DNA of 64,000 nt from DTWD01 sp963662965 (GTDB lineage Bacteria; Acidobacteriota; Vicinamibacteria; Vicinamibacterales; UBA8438): assembly GCA_963662965.1 (NCBI GenBank), contig OY759970.1, forward strand, positions 4,464,001 through 4,528,000, written 5' to 3'. The notes beneath the pieces are model-generated. The model did no database searches and was not told the origin of the DNA. It worked only from the letters and a program-made list of their open reading frames with translations. The position numbers were made by a program, and so were the translations under genes. This document shows positions 34,781-43,226 of the stretch, piece by piece. The first letter of the stretch is position 1; every line of letters starts with the position of its first letter.

Positions 34781-36679
34781 ATGGCTCCTGCTAACGTCGC
34801 GGTCCAAGAGGCCCCTTCTACAACCAACCCACCTCGAGTCGTTAACGATTTCAGTATCCAGGTCGCGACCGTCAATGGCTCCGGTAGCCAGACCGCGAAC
34901 CTGGTACTTCTACGGTCGATTTTCGGCATGGGCGTCCCGGTGTCGGGGAAGAACCTCTTCCCGTCGAATATCGCGGGGTTGCCAACGTGGTTCACGATTC
35001 GAGCAAACAAACATGGCTACGTCTCGAGAAAGAAGGAGATCGACTTCCTCGTGGCGATGAATCCAGAGACGGCGCGGGAGGACGTCCTGTCGCTCGCGGC
35101 CGGTGCCGCAGTCGTCTACGACGAATCGCTCAAGCTCGATACCGTCCGCAACGACCTCGCGTGCTACCCGGTACCGTTCGACAAGCTGGTCGCCGGCGTC
35201 TGCCGGGACGCGAAGCTGCGTCGCCTGGTGCGCAACATGATCTATGACGGCGTGTTGGCGAAGCTGCTCGACATCGATCGCGCCGGCATGGCACGCGCGC
35301 TGGAGAAACAGCTCGGGCGGAAACCGAAGGCGGTGGCGCTCAACCAGCAGGCGCTCGATGTGGGGTTCCAGTATGCGGACCAATACTTCGAGAAGAGCGA
35401 TCCGTATGTGATTGCGCCGATGAACGCGACGGCGGACAAAATCCTCATCGAGGGTAACGCGGCCGCGGCGATCGGCGCGATGATGGCTGGCGTCACCGTC
35501 GTGGCGTGGTATCCGATTACCCCCTCATCGTCTCTGTGCGAGACGTTGATCGACTACCTGCGCAAATACCGCATCGACGAGGAGACGGGGAAGGCGACGT
35601 TTGCCGTGGTGCAGGCAGAAGATGAAATTGCCGCCGTCGGCATGGCGATTGGGGCCGGTTGGGCGGGGGCGCGTTCGATGACGTCGACCTCGGGGCCGGG
35701 TATCTCGCTCATGAGCGAATTTGCCGGCCTCGGCTACTACGGTGAAGTGCCGACGGTGGTGTTTGACGTGCAGCGCGTCGGTCCGTCGACTGGACTGCCG
35801 ACACGCACGGCGCAGGGCGACGTGCTGATGATCGCGTTCTTGTCGCACGGCGACACGCGGCATCTCATGTTGTTCCCATCGTCGGTCGAGGAATGCTATT
35901 CGATGGCGATGGAGGCGTTCGACCTGGCGGAGCGCTTCCAGACACCGGTCTTCGTGATGAGCGACCTCGATCTGGGGATGAATATGTGGATGTCCGACTC
36001 GTTCGAGTACCCGAACAAGCCGTTCGACCGCGGCAAAGTGCTCGATGACGACACGCTCGAGCGGATCGGCAAGTTCGGGCGCTATCGCGATGTCGACGGG
36101 GACGGCGTCCCGTATCGCAGCATTCCGGGGAACAAGATGCCGGCGTATTTCCTGCGCGGCTCGGGCCACAACGAGTGGGCACAGTACAGCGAGCGGCCCG
36201 ACGACTATCAGCGGAACATGGACCGGTTGGCGCGTAAGTTCGACACCGCGCGCAATTGGATGCCCGCCCCGGTTGTCGACATCAACCGCAAGGCGTCGAT
36301 TGGTATCATCGCGTATGGGACGTCGCATTGGGCGGTGGTCGAGAGCCGCGACCAACTCACGCAGGAGGCCGACTTGGCCACCTCGTACTATCGCGTCTGC
36401 GCCTATCCGTTCCGGACGGCGTTGGCGTCGTTTATCGAGCGCCACGACCGGGTCTACGTCGTCGAGCAGAATCGGGACGCGCAGATGCTCAGCCTGATGA
36501 AGCTCGAGTTGTCGGTGGAGCACGTGAGCCGGCTTCGGAGCGTGCTCCACTACTCCGGGCTCCCGATCGACGCACGCTCGATCACCGACAGCATGCTGAT
36601 CCAGGAAGGCTATCGAGTGCAGAAGGCTCGCGCCGATATGACTCCCGTTCCGCGGGACGCCGGCGTGGGCGGGGAGTAG
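34781..36679 (+). CDS. korA: 2-oxoacid:ferredoxin oxidoreductase, fused gamma-alpha subunit (KorA type)
   Basis: A 632-residue fusion. Residues about 20-210 are the gamma domain (FSIQVATVNGSGSQTANLVLLRSIFGMGVPVSGKNLFPSNI); the rest is the alpha domain with GNAAAAIGAMMAGVTVVAWYPITPSSSL, SMTSTSGPGISLMSEF and RTAQGDVLMIAF. The enzyme oxidises a 2-oxoacid to acyl-CoA with reduction of ferredoxin. 2-oxoglutarate is the likely substrate because the genes follow sucCD. No separate ferredoxin-type delta subunit is present. Confidence 0.9.
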   Translation: MAPANVAVQEAPSTTNPPRVVNDFSIQVATVNGSGSQTANLVLLRSIFGMGVPVSGKNLFPSNIAGLPTWFTIRANKHGYVSRKKEIDFLVAMNPETAREDVLSLAAGAAVVYDESLKLDTVRNDLACYPVPFDKLVAGVCRDAKLRRLVRNMIYDGVLAKLLDIDRAGMARALEKQLGRKPKAVALNQQALDVGFQYADQYFEKSDPYVIAPMNATADKILIEGNAAAAIGAMMAGVTVVAWYPITPSSSLCETLIDYLRKYRIDEETGKATFAVVQAEDEIAAVGMAIGAGWAGARSMTSTSGPGISLMSEFAGLGYYGEVPTVVFDVQRVGPSTGLPTRTAQGDVLMIAFLSHGDTRHLMLFPSSVEECYSMAMEAFDLAERFQTPVFVMSDLDLGMNMWMSDSFEYPNKPFDRGKVLDDDTLERIGKFGRYRDVDGDGVPYRSIPGNKMPAYFLRGSGHNEWAQYSERPDDYQRNMDRLARKFDTARNWMPAPVVDINRKASIGIIAYGTSHWAVVESRDQLTQEADLATSYYRVCAYPFRTALASFIERHDRVYVVEQNRDAQMLSLMKLELSVEHVSRLRSVLHYSGLPIDARSITDSMLIQEGYRVQKARADMTPVPRDAGVGGE

Positions 36680-36688
36680 AGAGGACAC

Positions 36689-37732
36689 GTGACAGTCGCG
36701 ACACCGCAACCGGGGAAAAAAGTCAATCGGATCGGCCTCGAGACGAAGGTCTACCGCGGCGCGAAGACGACGCTCTGTGGGGGATGCGGACACAACGTGA
36801 TCTCAGAGCGGATCATCGGCGCCTGCTACGAGATGGGCATCGAGCCCGAGCGCGTGGTGAAGCTGTCGGGCATCGGGTGCTCCAGTAAGTCGCCCGCGTA
36901 TTTCCTCGGTTCGTCACATGGCTTCAATGCCGTCCATGGTCGCATGCCGTCGGTCGGCACGGGGGCGCTCTTGGCCAACCGTCAGCTCGTGGCCATCGGT
37001 GTGAGCGGCGATGGCGATACCGGCGCGATTGGGGTCGGCCAGTTCGTGCATCTCATGCGCCGCAACCTGCCGATCATCTACATCATCGAAGACAACGGAT
37101 GTTACGGCCTGACGAAGGGGCAGTTCTCGCCCACGGCGGATCTGGGGTCGAAGGCGAAGACCGGGGTCGTCAACGATCTCCCGCCGATCGATACCTGCGC
37201 TCTCGCGATCGAGCTCGGCGCGTCGTTTGTCGCGCGGTCGTTCTCGGGCGACAAGAAGCAGCTGTCGGCGATTCTGAAAGCCGCGCTGAGCCACCGTGGA
37301 ACGGCGATGCTCGACGTATTGTCTCCATGCGTGACGTTCAACGACCACGAGGGGTCGACCAAGAGCTACGCCTACGCGAAGGAGCACGACGATCCACTCG
37401 AGGAGCTCGACTTTGTGCCCTACTTCGAGGACATCTCGGTCGACTACGAGCCTGGCTCGACCCAGGAAGTTCAGCTGCACGATGGGTCGAAGCTCTACCT
37501 GAAGAAACTGGAAGCGGACTTCGACCCCTTGAACAAGATGCAGGCGTTGCAGGTTCTCCACCAGACGCGGAGCCGTGGCGAGTTCGCCACGGGGCTCATC
37601 TACGTGGAGCCGACGAAGCCAGATTTCATTGACGTGCTCAATATCGTCGATGAGCCGTTGGCGACGCTACCCGAGAGTCGGGTGCGGCCGAACAAAGCAG
37701 CGCTCGACGACATCATGGACAGTCTGCGCTAG
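36689..37732 (+). CDS. korB: 2-oxoacid:ferredoxin oxidoreductase, beta subunit (KorB type)
   Basis: A 347-residue thiamine-diphosphate subunit starting at GTG 36689, nine bases after korA. It holds TTLCGGCGHNVISERI (iron-sulfur ligand cysteines), GIGCSSKSPAYFLGSSHGFNAVHGRMPSVGTGA, the ThDP motif GDGDTGAIGVGQFVHLMRRN and IIEDNGCYGLTKGQFSPT. Together with KorA it gives a ferredoxin-linked substitute for the 2-oxoglutarate dehydrogenase complex. Confidence 0.92.
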   Translation: MTVATPQPGKKVNRIGLETKVYRGAKTTLCGGCGHNVISERIIGACYEMGIEPERVVKLSGIGCSSKSPAYFLGSSHGFNAVHGRMPSVGTGALLANRQLVAIGVSGDGDTGAIGVGQFVHLMRRNLPIIYIIEDNGCYGLTKGQFSPTADLGSKAKTGVVNDLPPIDTCALAIELGASFVARSFSGDKKQLSAILKAALSHRGTAMLDVLSPCVTFNDHEGSTKSYAYAKEHDDPLEELDFVPYFEDISVDYEPGSTQEVQLHDGSKLYLKKLEADFDPLNKMQALQVLHQTRSRGEFATGLIYVEPTKPDFIDVLNIVDEPLATLPESRVRPNKAALDDIMDSLR

Positions 37733-37809
37733 GAGTTGCGCGCCACGGACCGGTACTGATTCAGCGTGGACGGGCCACTAGCCGGGGTGGCCTCGCTATA
37801 ATCTCCCGC

Positions 37810-38223
37810 ATGCAACGCACGCTCGCCATCATCAAGCCCGACGCTGTCGCACGGCAGCACGTCGGGGCGATCATTCAGCGCATCGAAGCCTGTGGTCTCG
37901 AGATTCGTGGGTTACGGCTGGTGCAGCTATCCTGCAATGAAGCCGAAGGCTTCTACGCGGTTCATCGGGAGAAGGCGTTCTTTGAGAGCTTGACCACCTT
38001 CATGTCGTCTGGTCCGGTCGTGGTCCTGGCGCTTGAGGCGCCCGATGCGGTCAAACGCTGGCGCCAACTCATGGGGACGACCGACCCGGCGAAAGCCGAG
38101 AGCGGGACGTTGCGCCGTGAGTTCGGAGCCTCGATCGAACGGAACGCCACACACGGGTCGGATGCCCCGGGCACGGCGGGCGACGAGCTCGGTTACTTCT
38201 TTCGCGGCGTTGACTTCGCGTAG
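37810..38223 (+). CDS. ndk: Nucleoside diphosphate kinase
   Basis: A 137-residue enzyme of normal length that balances nucleoside triphosphates. It begins RTLAIIKPDAVARQHVGAII and has the active-site histidine in IERNATHGSDAP, preceded by TDPAKAESGTLRREFG. It lies 77 bases after korB and is followed by a small membrane protein 11 bases later. Confidence 0.97.
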   Translation: MQRTLAIIKPDAVARQHVGAIIQRIEACGLEIRGLRLVQLSCNEAEGFYAVHREKAFFESLTTFMSSGPVVVLALEAPDAVKRWRQLMGTTDPAKAESGTLRREFGASIERNATHGSDAPGTAGDELGYFFRGVDFA

Positions 38224-38234
38224 CGGACGGAGTC

Positions 38235-38429
38235 GTGGGGAAGGCGCTCATTGTGGTCGGGCTCCTGATCGCGGGCATCGGCGCACTCCTGAGTCTGGGA
38301 GTGCCGCTCGGCCGCCTTCCTGGCGATCTGGTGTTTCGCCGCGGTCACGCGACCGTGTATGTGCCCATTGCCACATCGGTTGTGGTCAGCGTTCTCCTCA
38401 CCCTGGCGATGATGGCGTGGCGTCGCTAG
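38235..38429 (+). CDS. DUF2905-type small membrane protein
   Basis: A 64-residue protein with two hydrophobic helices (residues 4-24 and 43-62) separated by PLGRLPGDLVFRRGHATVYVP, the recognisable centre of the DUF2905 family. Function unknown. GTG start. Its TAG stop is also the first three bases of the second MITE-like element. Confidence 0.8.
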   Translation: MGKALIVVGLLIAGIGALLSLGVPLGRLPGDLVFRRGHATVYVPIATSVVVSVLLTLAMMAWRR

Positions 38430-38602
38430 TAGCCCGCGATGAAAGCCCCGCGTTGCACCGAGACCCCGCTACGTCAAGGTCGCGTCTGGCGAGTGCAAGG
38501 CGCGACGAAGGAGAATACCGGCAGTATTTGACCGAGGAGCAACGCCGCCAGTCGGGATGCATCGCCGGGCGAATGCAGCGAGACTTTCATCACGAGCTGC
38601 TA
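38427..38602. mobile_element. MITE-like element 2 after the DUF2905 gene
   Basis: A 176-bp non-coding element related over its whole length to the one at 13351-13514 (in opposite orientation). Ends 38427-38452 and about 38578-38602 are degenerate inverted repeats (outer bases TAGTAGCCCGCGATGAAAG and, read inward from the right, TAGCAGCTCGTGATGAAAG). Interior strings CGGCAGTATTTGACCGA and GGATGCATCGCCGG are shared. It is followed without a gap by a palindromic repeat. Confidence 0.68.
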
Positions 38603-38700
38603 AGGTGCGCACGGCGCCCCCCCGCCGGCACGGAGTGGGGCATTGGGATTCCCCGCGAGTGTCGGCGACGGGGCTTGGGGCAGTCAGCCCCATCTGGCTA
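38603..38700. repeat. Palindromic repeat upstream of dcd
   Basis: Contains GTGCGCACGGCGCCCCCCCG, CCGGCACGGAGTGGGGCATT, CGGCGACGGGGCTTGGGGCA and ends GTCAGCCCCATCTGGCTAA, ten bases before the dcd start. Here the repeat lies in the 5' region of a gene, unlike most copies. Confidence 0.75.
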
Positions 38701-38710
38701 AAGGATTGAC

Positions 38711-39265
38711 ATGAGCATCAAGTCGGACCGCTGGATCAAGCGGATGGCGACCGAGCATGGGATGATCGAGCCGTTCGTCGAGAATCAGGTGCGCGCGGGG
38801 GTCGTTTCCTACGGCGTGTCGTCCTACGGCTATGACATTCGTGTCGCCGATGAATTCAAGGTCTTCACCAATATCAACACCACAGTGGTCGACCCGAAGT
38901 CGTTCGACCCGCGCTCGTTCGTCGACCTGAAATCGGACGTGTGTATCGTCCCACCCAACTCGTTCGCGTTGGCGCGGACGATCGAGTACTTTCGCATTCC
39001 CCGAGACGTCCTGACCATCTGCCTCGGGAAGTCGACCTACGCTCGATGCGGCATCATCGTCAACGTCACGCCATTCGAGCCGGAGTGGGAGGGCACCGCG
39101 ACACTGGAGATTTCCAACACGACGCCGCTTCCCGCGCGCATCTACGCGAATGAAGGGATTGCGCAGGTGTTGTTCTTCCAGAGCGATGAGCCGTGCGAGC
39201 GGTCGTACGCCGACAAGAAGGGAAAATATCAGGCGCAACGGCAGGTGACGCTGCCAAAGATCTAG
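38711..39265 (+). CDS. dcd: dCTP deaminase
   Basis: A 184-residue trimeric enzyme producing dUTP from dCTP. It has FVENQVRAGVVSYGVSSYGYDIRVADEFKVF, the nucleotide loop LGKSTYARCGIIVNVTP and the catalytic glutamate in ATLEISNTTPLPARIYANEGIAQVLFF. Whether it is bifunctional (dCTP deaminase/dUTPase) cannot be decided from sequence alone. Confidence 0.94.
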   Translation: MSIKSDRWIKRMATEHGMIEPFVENQVRAGVVSYGVSSYGYDIRVADEFKVFTNINTTVVDPKSFDPRSFVDLKSDVCIVPPNSFALARTIEYFRIPRDVLTICLGKSTYARCGIIVNVTPFEPEWEGTATLEISNTTPLPARIYANEGIAQVLFFQSDEPCERSYADKKGKYQAQRQVTLPKI

Positions 39266-39385
39266 CCGGAGGTGGAGGCTGGATTCACGGTAATTGCTTG
39301 ATACGAGGGCGGTAATGGCCGAGGCAGACAAGGAACGGCGCTTGACCGGCACGTGAGTTCGTAGTACGCTAAGCGCGGGGTGTTA

Positions 39386-39403
39386 TTGTGAATATATTCA
39401 CAA
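39386..39403. promoter_or_regulatory. CRP/FNR-type operator upstream of the cytochrome operon
   Basis: TTGTGAATATATTCACAA is a perfect 18-bp palindrome and contains an exact TGTGA-N6-TCACA pair, the consensus of CRP-family regulators. It lies 46 bases before the HEAT-protein ATG, a position that would overlap a promoter. It is the best operator candidate in the window and suggests control of the quinol oxidoreductase genes by a CRP/FNR protein. Confidence 0.6.
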
Positions 39404-39448
39404 GGCTACCCTTGGTTGACTCCAGATTCCCCTGACGTCCGAATACTG

Positions 39449-40462
39449 ATGAAGAAACTGGTCGAGCGCGAAACTGCGCCTCGTGTACGTCCCATCGCCG
39501 CGGCCCCAGCCATGGCCGTGCAGTTCTTCTTGATCCCGCTCGCCGTCGTCGGCATGATCGTCTTGGTCTACGGTGGCTTCCGCATGCTGCTGTCGACCGA
39601 GCGAACGCCGGAGGAGCTCCTGTCCGATGTCCGGGTCGGGGGGCGGGAGCGGCGCTGGCCGGCCGCCTACGAGCTGTCTCGTTTGCTCCAGAATCCGGAG
39701 ACCGAAGCCCGGCACCCCGGGATCGGGGCGGCTCTCGTGCAGGCGTTCGCCGATTCGAAGGGGGACGATCCTCGCGTGCGTCGGTACCTGGCCTTCGCGA
39801 TGGGGCGCTTGACCACACCACCGACCGAGACCGTGCGTGAGTTGGTCGCGGCGCTCGACGACGTGGATACCGAGACGCGGATCAGCGTCATTTGGGCGCT
39901 GGCGGCGCTCGGTGACGCCACCACGGTTGGTGAGATCGAGGCGATGTACCGGTCGGACGATGCCGGGGTTCGGAAGATGGCGGTCTACGCCCTGGGGACG
40001 CTGCCGGGGGATGACGATCACGCAACGCTGCGGACGGCTCTGGAAGATCCGAGCGCGGACGTGCAATGGAACGCTGCCGTCGCCCTCGCGCGACATGGAC
40101 GGCGGGACGGGGTCGTGGTAATTGGGCGGATGCTCGATCGCCGCTACGTGGAGCGGATAGTCACGCGGACGCCGAGTACGCAAGCGACGATCGATCCGGT
40201 CAGTGAGGTCATTGTCAGCGCGCTCCAGGCCGCTGCTTCGATCGGGGCGGCCGAGCTACGTCCGTCGATCGAAGCACTGAGCGAGGCCGATTCGAATCTG
40301 CGCGTCCGCGAGGTGGCCCTCAAGACGCTCGATGTGCTGAATCAGTCGACGATGCAGATAAAGGCCGCCGGGGCAAGACTGCTCGTGTCTATGGCGCCAG
40401 GGCAGCCCGAATCGTGCGTGAAGGAAGCGGGGCAGGGTTTAGGACGGAGGTTCGACGCGTGA
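39449..40462 (+). CDS. Membrane-anchored HEAT-repeat protein of the bc-type complex operon
   Basis: A 337-residue protein starting at the ATG 39449 (an upstream TTG is less likely). Residues about 22-42 form one membrane helix (AVQFFLIPLAVVGMIVLVYGGF). The remainder is made of HEAT repeats (VRRYLAFAMGRLTTPPTETVRELVAAL, ETRISVIWALAALGDATTVGEIEAMY, VRKMAVYALGTLPGDDDHATL, VQWNAAVALARHGRRDGVVVIGRML). It overlaps the Rieske gene (GTGA), so it is very probably a subunit or assembly factor of that complex. No enzymatic motif is seen. Confidence 0.75.
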   Translation: MKKLVERETAPRVRPIAAAPAMAVQFFLIPLAVVGMIVLVYGGFRMLLSTERTPEELLSDVRVGGRERRWPAAYELSRLLQNPETEARHPGIGAALVQAFADSKGDDPRVRRYLAFAMGRLTTPPTETVRELVAALDDVDTETRISVIWALAALGDATTVGEIEAMYRSDDAGVRKMAVYALGTLPGDDDHATLRTALEDPSADVQWNAAVALARHGRRDGVVVIGRMLDRRYVERIVTRTPSTQATIDPVSEVIVSALQAAASIGAAELRPSIEALSEADSNLRVREVALKTLDVLNQSTMQIKAAGARLLVSMAPGQPESCVKEAGQGLGRRFDA

Positions 40463-41229
40463 ATCCTTTGCTGGCCGTCATTATCACCGGCGTGGTGTTG
40501 TTCGCCGCGCAGCTCTTGTTCATCCTGCTGTTTCGGACGAAACCGTCACCCAGCGAGGCCGCGCATCGCGAGGCGACCGCGCCCGGCGCCGCAACGCCCG
40601 GCGCCGCAACGCCGGTCGTCGCCAAGCCGGGTGTGACGCCGCTCGACGACGTGGCCCTGGCCGGACGCACCACGACCGCGGCGGCGCGCATCGCCGAGGT
40701 GATTGTGCCGCGGACGGCGGACGACATGTCGCCGCTGATGGGACGTCGAGGTTGGATGGGTCTGGCGTGGGGGGCCTTTACCGCGTCGACGGCCGGCTGT
40801 CTCGCCGCGACCGGTCGCTTCATGTTCCCGAACGTGCTGAACGAGCCTCCACAGCAGTTCACGATCGGATTTCCGGAGGAGTATGTCGAGGGCGTCGACG
40901 AGCGGTGGAAGATCCGCTTCGGCGTCTGGGTGGTTCGCACGCCGTTCGACGAGTATCACGAAACCTCCGGCTTCTACGCGTTACTGGTGACCTGTACCCA
41001 CCTTGGATGCACGCCGAACTGGCTGTCCGCGGAGAACAAGTTCAAGTGTCCCTGCCATGGCAGCGGGTTCCGGCCCACTGGAATCAATTTCGAAGGACCG
41101 GCGCCGCGTCCGTTGGAGCGTGCGCGGATTGTGCTGGCGGAGGACGGCCAGATCCTGATCGACAAGGCAAGCAAGTTCCAGGAAGAACTTGGGCAGTGGG
41201 AAGATCCCGAAGCCTTCCTCGCCGTGTAA
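40459..41229 (+). CDS. Rieske iron-sulfur protein
   Basis: A 256-residue protein from the GTG at 40459. An N-terminal helix (LLAVIITGVVLFAAQLLFILLF) is followed by an Ala/Pro linker containing a tandem APGAATPGAATP and a second hydrophobic stretch near 115. The cluster-binding boxes are CTHLGCTPN and CPCHGSGFRPTG, the His/Cys pairs of a [2Fe-2S] Rieske centre. It should take electrons from quinol in the complex formed with the cytochrome b genes downstream. Confidence 0.92.
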   Translation: MNPLLAVIITGVVLFAAQLLFILLFRTKPSPSEAAHREATAPGAATPGAATPVVAKPGVTPLDDVALAGRTTTAAARIAEVIVPRTADDMSPLMGRRGWMGLAWGAFTASTAGCLAATGRFMFPNVLNEPPQQFTIGFPEEYVEGVDERWKIRFGVWVVRTPFDEYHETSGFYALLVTCTHLGCTPNWLSAENKFKCPCHGSGFRPTGINFEGPAPRPLERARIVLAEDGQILIDKASKFQEELGQWEDPEAFLAV

Positions 41230-41266
41230 TGGTTGTCACGAGTGTCACGACTGAGCGCTATTAACA

Positions 41267-42082
41267 ATGGCTGACGCGAAATCGATCGAACCGCAAGAGA
41301 GCGCGCTGGTGCGCGCATGGAACTGGCTGACCGAGACGCAGGTCTGGACGTCGATCTTCCGACACGCCGCGCCGATCAACGATCGGAACCGCGTGTTGGT
41401 GATGCTGTCGAACATCTTCCTGCACCTGCATCCGGTGCGCTTGAAGAAGCACGGCGTGCGTATGCGCTACACCTGGTGCATGGGCGGATTGAGCTTTTTC
41501 CTCTTTCTCAACCTGACCTTTACCGGGTTGCTACTGATGTTCTACTACCGGCCGACGCTCGAGTACGCCTACACCGACATCGTCGGTCTGCGCGAACACG
41601 TGCCGCTCGGAATCATGCGCGAGATGCATCGGTGGGCGGCGCACGCGATGGTCATTACCGTCTGGCTGCACATGTTCCGCGTCTTCATGACCGGATCCTA
41701 CAAGCCGCCACGCGAATTCAACTGGAATGTCGGCGTAATCATGCTCTTCTTGACGCTGATGTTGTCGTTCACCGGGTATTTGCTGCCGTGGGACCAGTTG
41801 GCCATCTGGGCGATTACCGTCGGTTCGAACATGGCGCGCGCGACGCCGTTCCTTGGCAATGAGGGGCCGGGCGCCTCGCTCCTCGCGATCGGCGACGTGC
41901 GGCTCATACACGCGGCGGATGATGCGCGGTTCGCGTTGCTCGGTGGGACGTTCGTCGGCGAAGGGGCGTTGCTCCGGTTCTACGTGCTGCACTGTGTGGT
42001 GCTGCCGCTGGTGATCGGATTCATGATGGCAATTCACTTTTGGCGCGTTCGGAAGGATGGCGGGATCTCCGGTCCGCTCTAG
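41267..42082 (+). CDS. Cytochrome b, N-terminal (b6-like) subunit
   Basis: A 271-residue four-helix cytochrome b. Heme ligands are in MHRWAAHAMVITVWLHMFRVF and HCVVLPLVIGFMMAIHFW; the second pair has 14 residues between the histidines, as in b6-type proteins. Other landmarks are FTGLLLMFYYRPT, LMLSFTGYLLPWDQLAIWA and GNEGPGASLL. The C-terminal part of a classical cytochrome b is provided by the next gene. Confidence 0.92.
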   Translation: MADAKSIEPQESALVRAWNWLTETQVWTSIFRHAAPINDRNRVLVMLSNIFLHLHPVRLKKHGVRMRYTWCMGGLSFFLFLNLTFTGLLLMFYYRPTLEYAYTDIVGLREHVPLGIMREMHRWAAHAMVITVWLHMFRVFMTGSYKPPREFNWNVGVIMLFLTLMLSFTGYLLPWDQLAIWAITVGSNMARATPFLGNEGPGASLLAIGDVRLIHAADDARFALLGGTFVGEGALLRFYVLHCVVLPLVIGFMMAIHFWRVRKDGGISGPL

Positions 42083-42142
42083 TCGGGATAGACCTGTAGA
42101 GCACGATCCACATGACCTGAGGGACCCGAGGAATAGACGTAT

Positions 42143-43219
42143 ATGGACGCCATCAAGGAACTCTTCAATCTGATCGCCGACCCGCGGCTGTTCTTCATCA
42201 TGTCGGTCATCGCGCTGGTGCTCGTCGTCTGGAAACGCGAGGTGTTCGCCAAGGACGCCGTCGGCTACGGCCTGATGGGATTCCTCGGGGTCTTCTTTCT
42301 GTTCGGCCTCACTGATGAGAACTTTGCTTTGATCATCGGAAAGCCGGACAACGTGCCGATCGTGGCGCTGATCTTTTTCGTGGTCTTCTTTACGTGGTAC
42401 TCGATGCGTGAGGCGGTCAGGAATGACCGGCGGATGGAAGCGGGCGAGGACGTCATCGAGAAGCAGGAATCCGGTCGAGTCTGGGTCTGGCCAGACCTGG
42501 TCTACACGGAGCTGATCGCGCTTGTGCTCTGTCTGGCGGTGCTCACCGTCTGGTCGATCGCGCTCGAGGCGCCGATCGAGCAGCCGGCGAATCCGTCCAA
42601 TACCCCGAATCCGTCGAAGGCGCCGTGGTATTTCCTTGGCTTGCAGGAAATGCTCGTCTACTTCGACCCGTGGCTGGCTGGCGTCGTGCTCCCGAGCCTC
42701 ATCATCGTCGGATTGATGGCGATTCCGTATATCGACACCAATCCCAAGGGCAATGGTTACTACACGTTCAACGAGCGTAAGGCGGAGATCACCATCTTCC
42801 TCTTCGGCTTTGTGGTCCTCTGGTCGTCACTCATCGTGCTCGGGACTTTCCTGCGGGGACCGAACTGGAACTTCTTCGGCCCGTTCGAGTTCTGGGATGT
42901 CCACAAGCTCGAAGCGCTCGTGAACGTGCAGTTGTCGGAGTACGTGTGGGTGTACGGCCTCGGCGTGTCGCTCCCCGAGAACATCCTATTGCGTGAGAGC
43001 GTCGGATTCGTGATCGTCATCGGCTATGTGGCGGTGTTGCCGGTGGTGCTGGCCAAGACGGTGTTCAAGCGCTACCTTGAGAAACTCGGGCCCGCACGGT
43101 TCTACGTCGCCGTCTTTCTGTTTCTGTCGATGCTGTCGCTGCCGATCAAGATGTTCAGCCGCTGGGTGTTCAATCTGAAGTACGTCATATCGATTCCGGA
43201 GTGGTTCTTCAATATCTAG
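42143..43219 (+). CDS. Cytochrome b C-terminal (subunit IV-like) protein, extended
   Basis: A 358-residue membrane protein with about nine hydrophobic segments, longer than plain subunit IV (about 160). The quinol-site region reads NPSKAPWYFLGLQEMLVYFDPWLAGVVLP; the PEWY motif of bc1 complexes is APWY here. Two extra helices precede it (LFFIMSVIALVLVVWKREVF and FLGVFFLFGLTDENFALIIG) and several follow. It lies 60 bases after the b6-like gene and 7 before the multiheme cytochrome. Confidence 0.88.
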   Translation: MDAIKELFNLIADPRLFFIMSVIALVLVVWKREVFAKDAVGYGLMGFLGVFFLFGLTDENFALIIGKPDNVPIVALIFFVVFFTWYSMREAVRNDRRMEAGEDVIEKQESGRVWVWPDLVYTELIALVLCLAVLTVWSIALEAPIEQPANPSNTPNPSKAPWYFLGLQEMLVYFDPWLAGVVLPSLIIVGLMAIPYIDTNPKGNGYYTFNERKAEITIFLFGFVVLWSSLIVLGTFLRGPNWNFFGPFEFWDVHKLEALVNVQLSEYVWVYGLGVSLPENILLRESVGFVIVIGYVAVLPVVLAKTVFKRYLEKLGPARFYVAVFLFLSMLSLPIKMFSRWVFNLKYVISIPEWFFNI

Positions 43220-43226
43220 TCCCACC

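Noticed and set aside
35525..36793. 422-residue minus-strand open frame
   Set aside because: Antisense to korA, which is clearly coding; no domain recognised.
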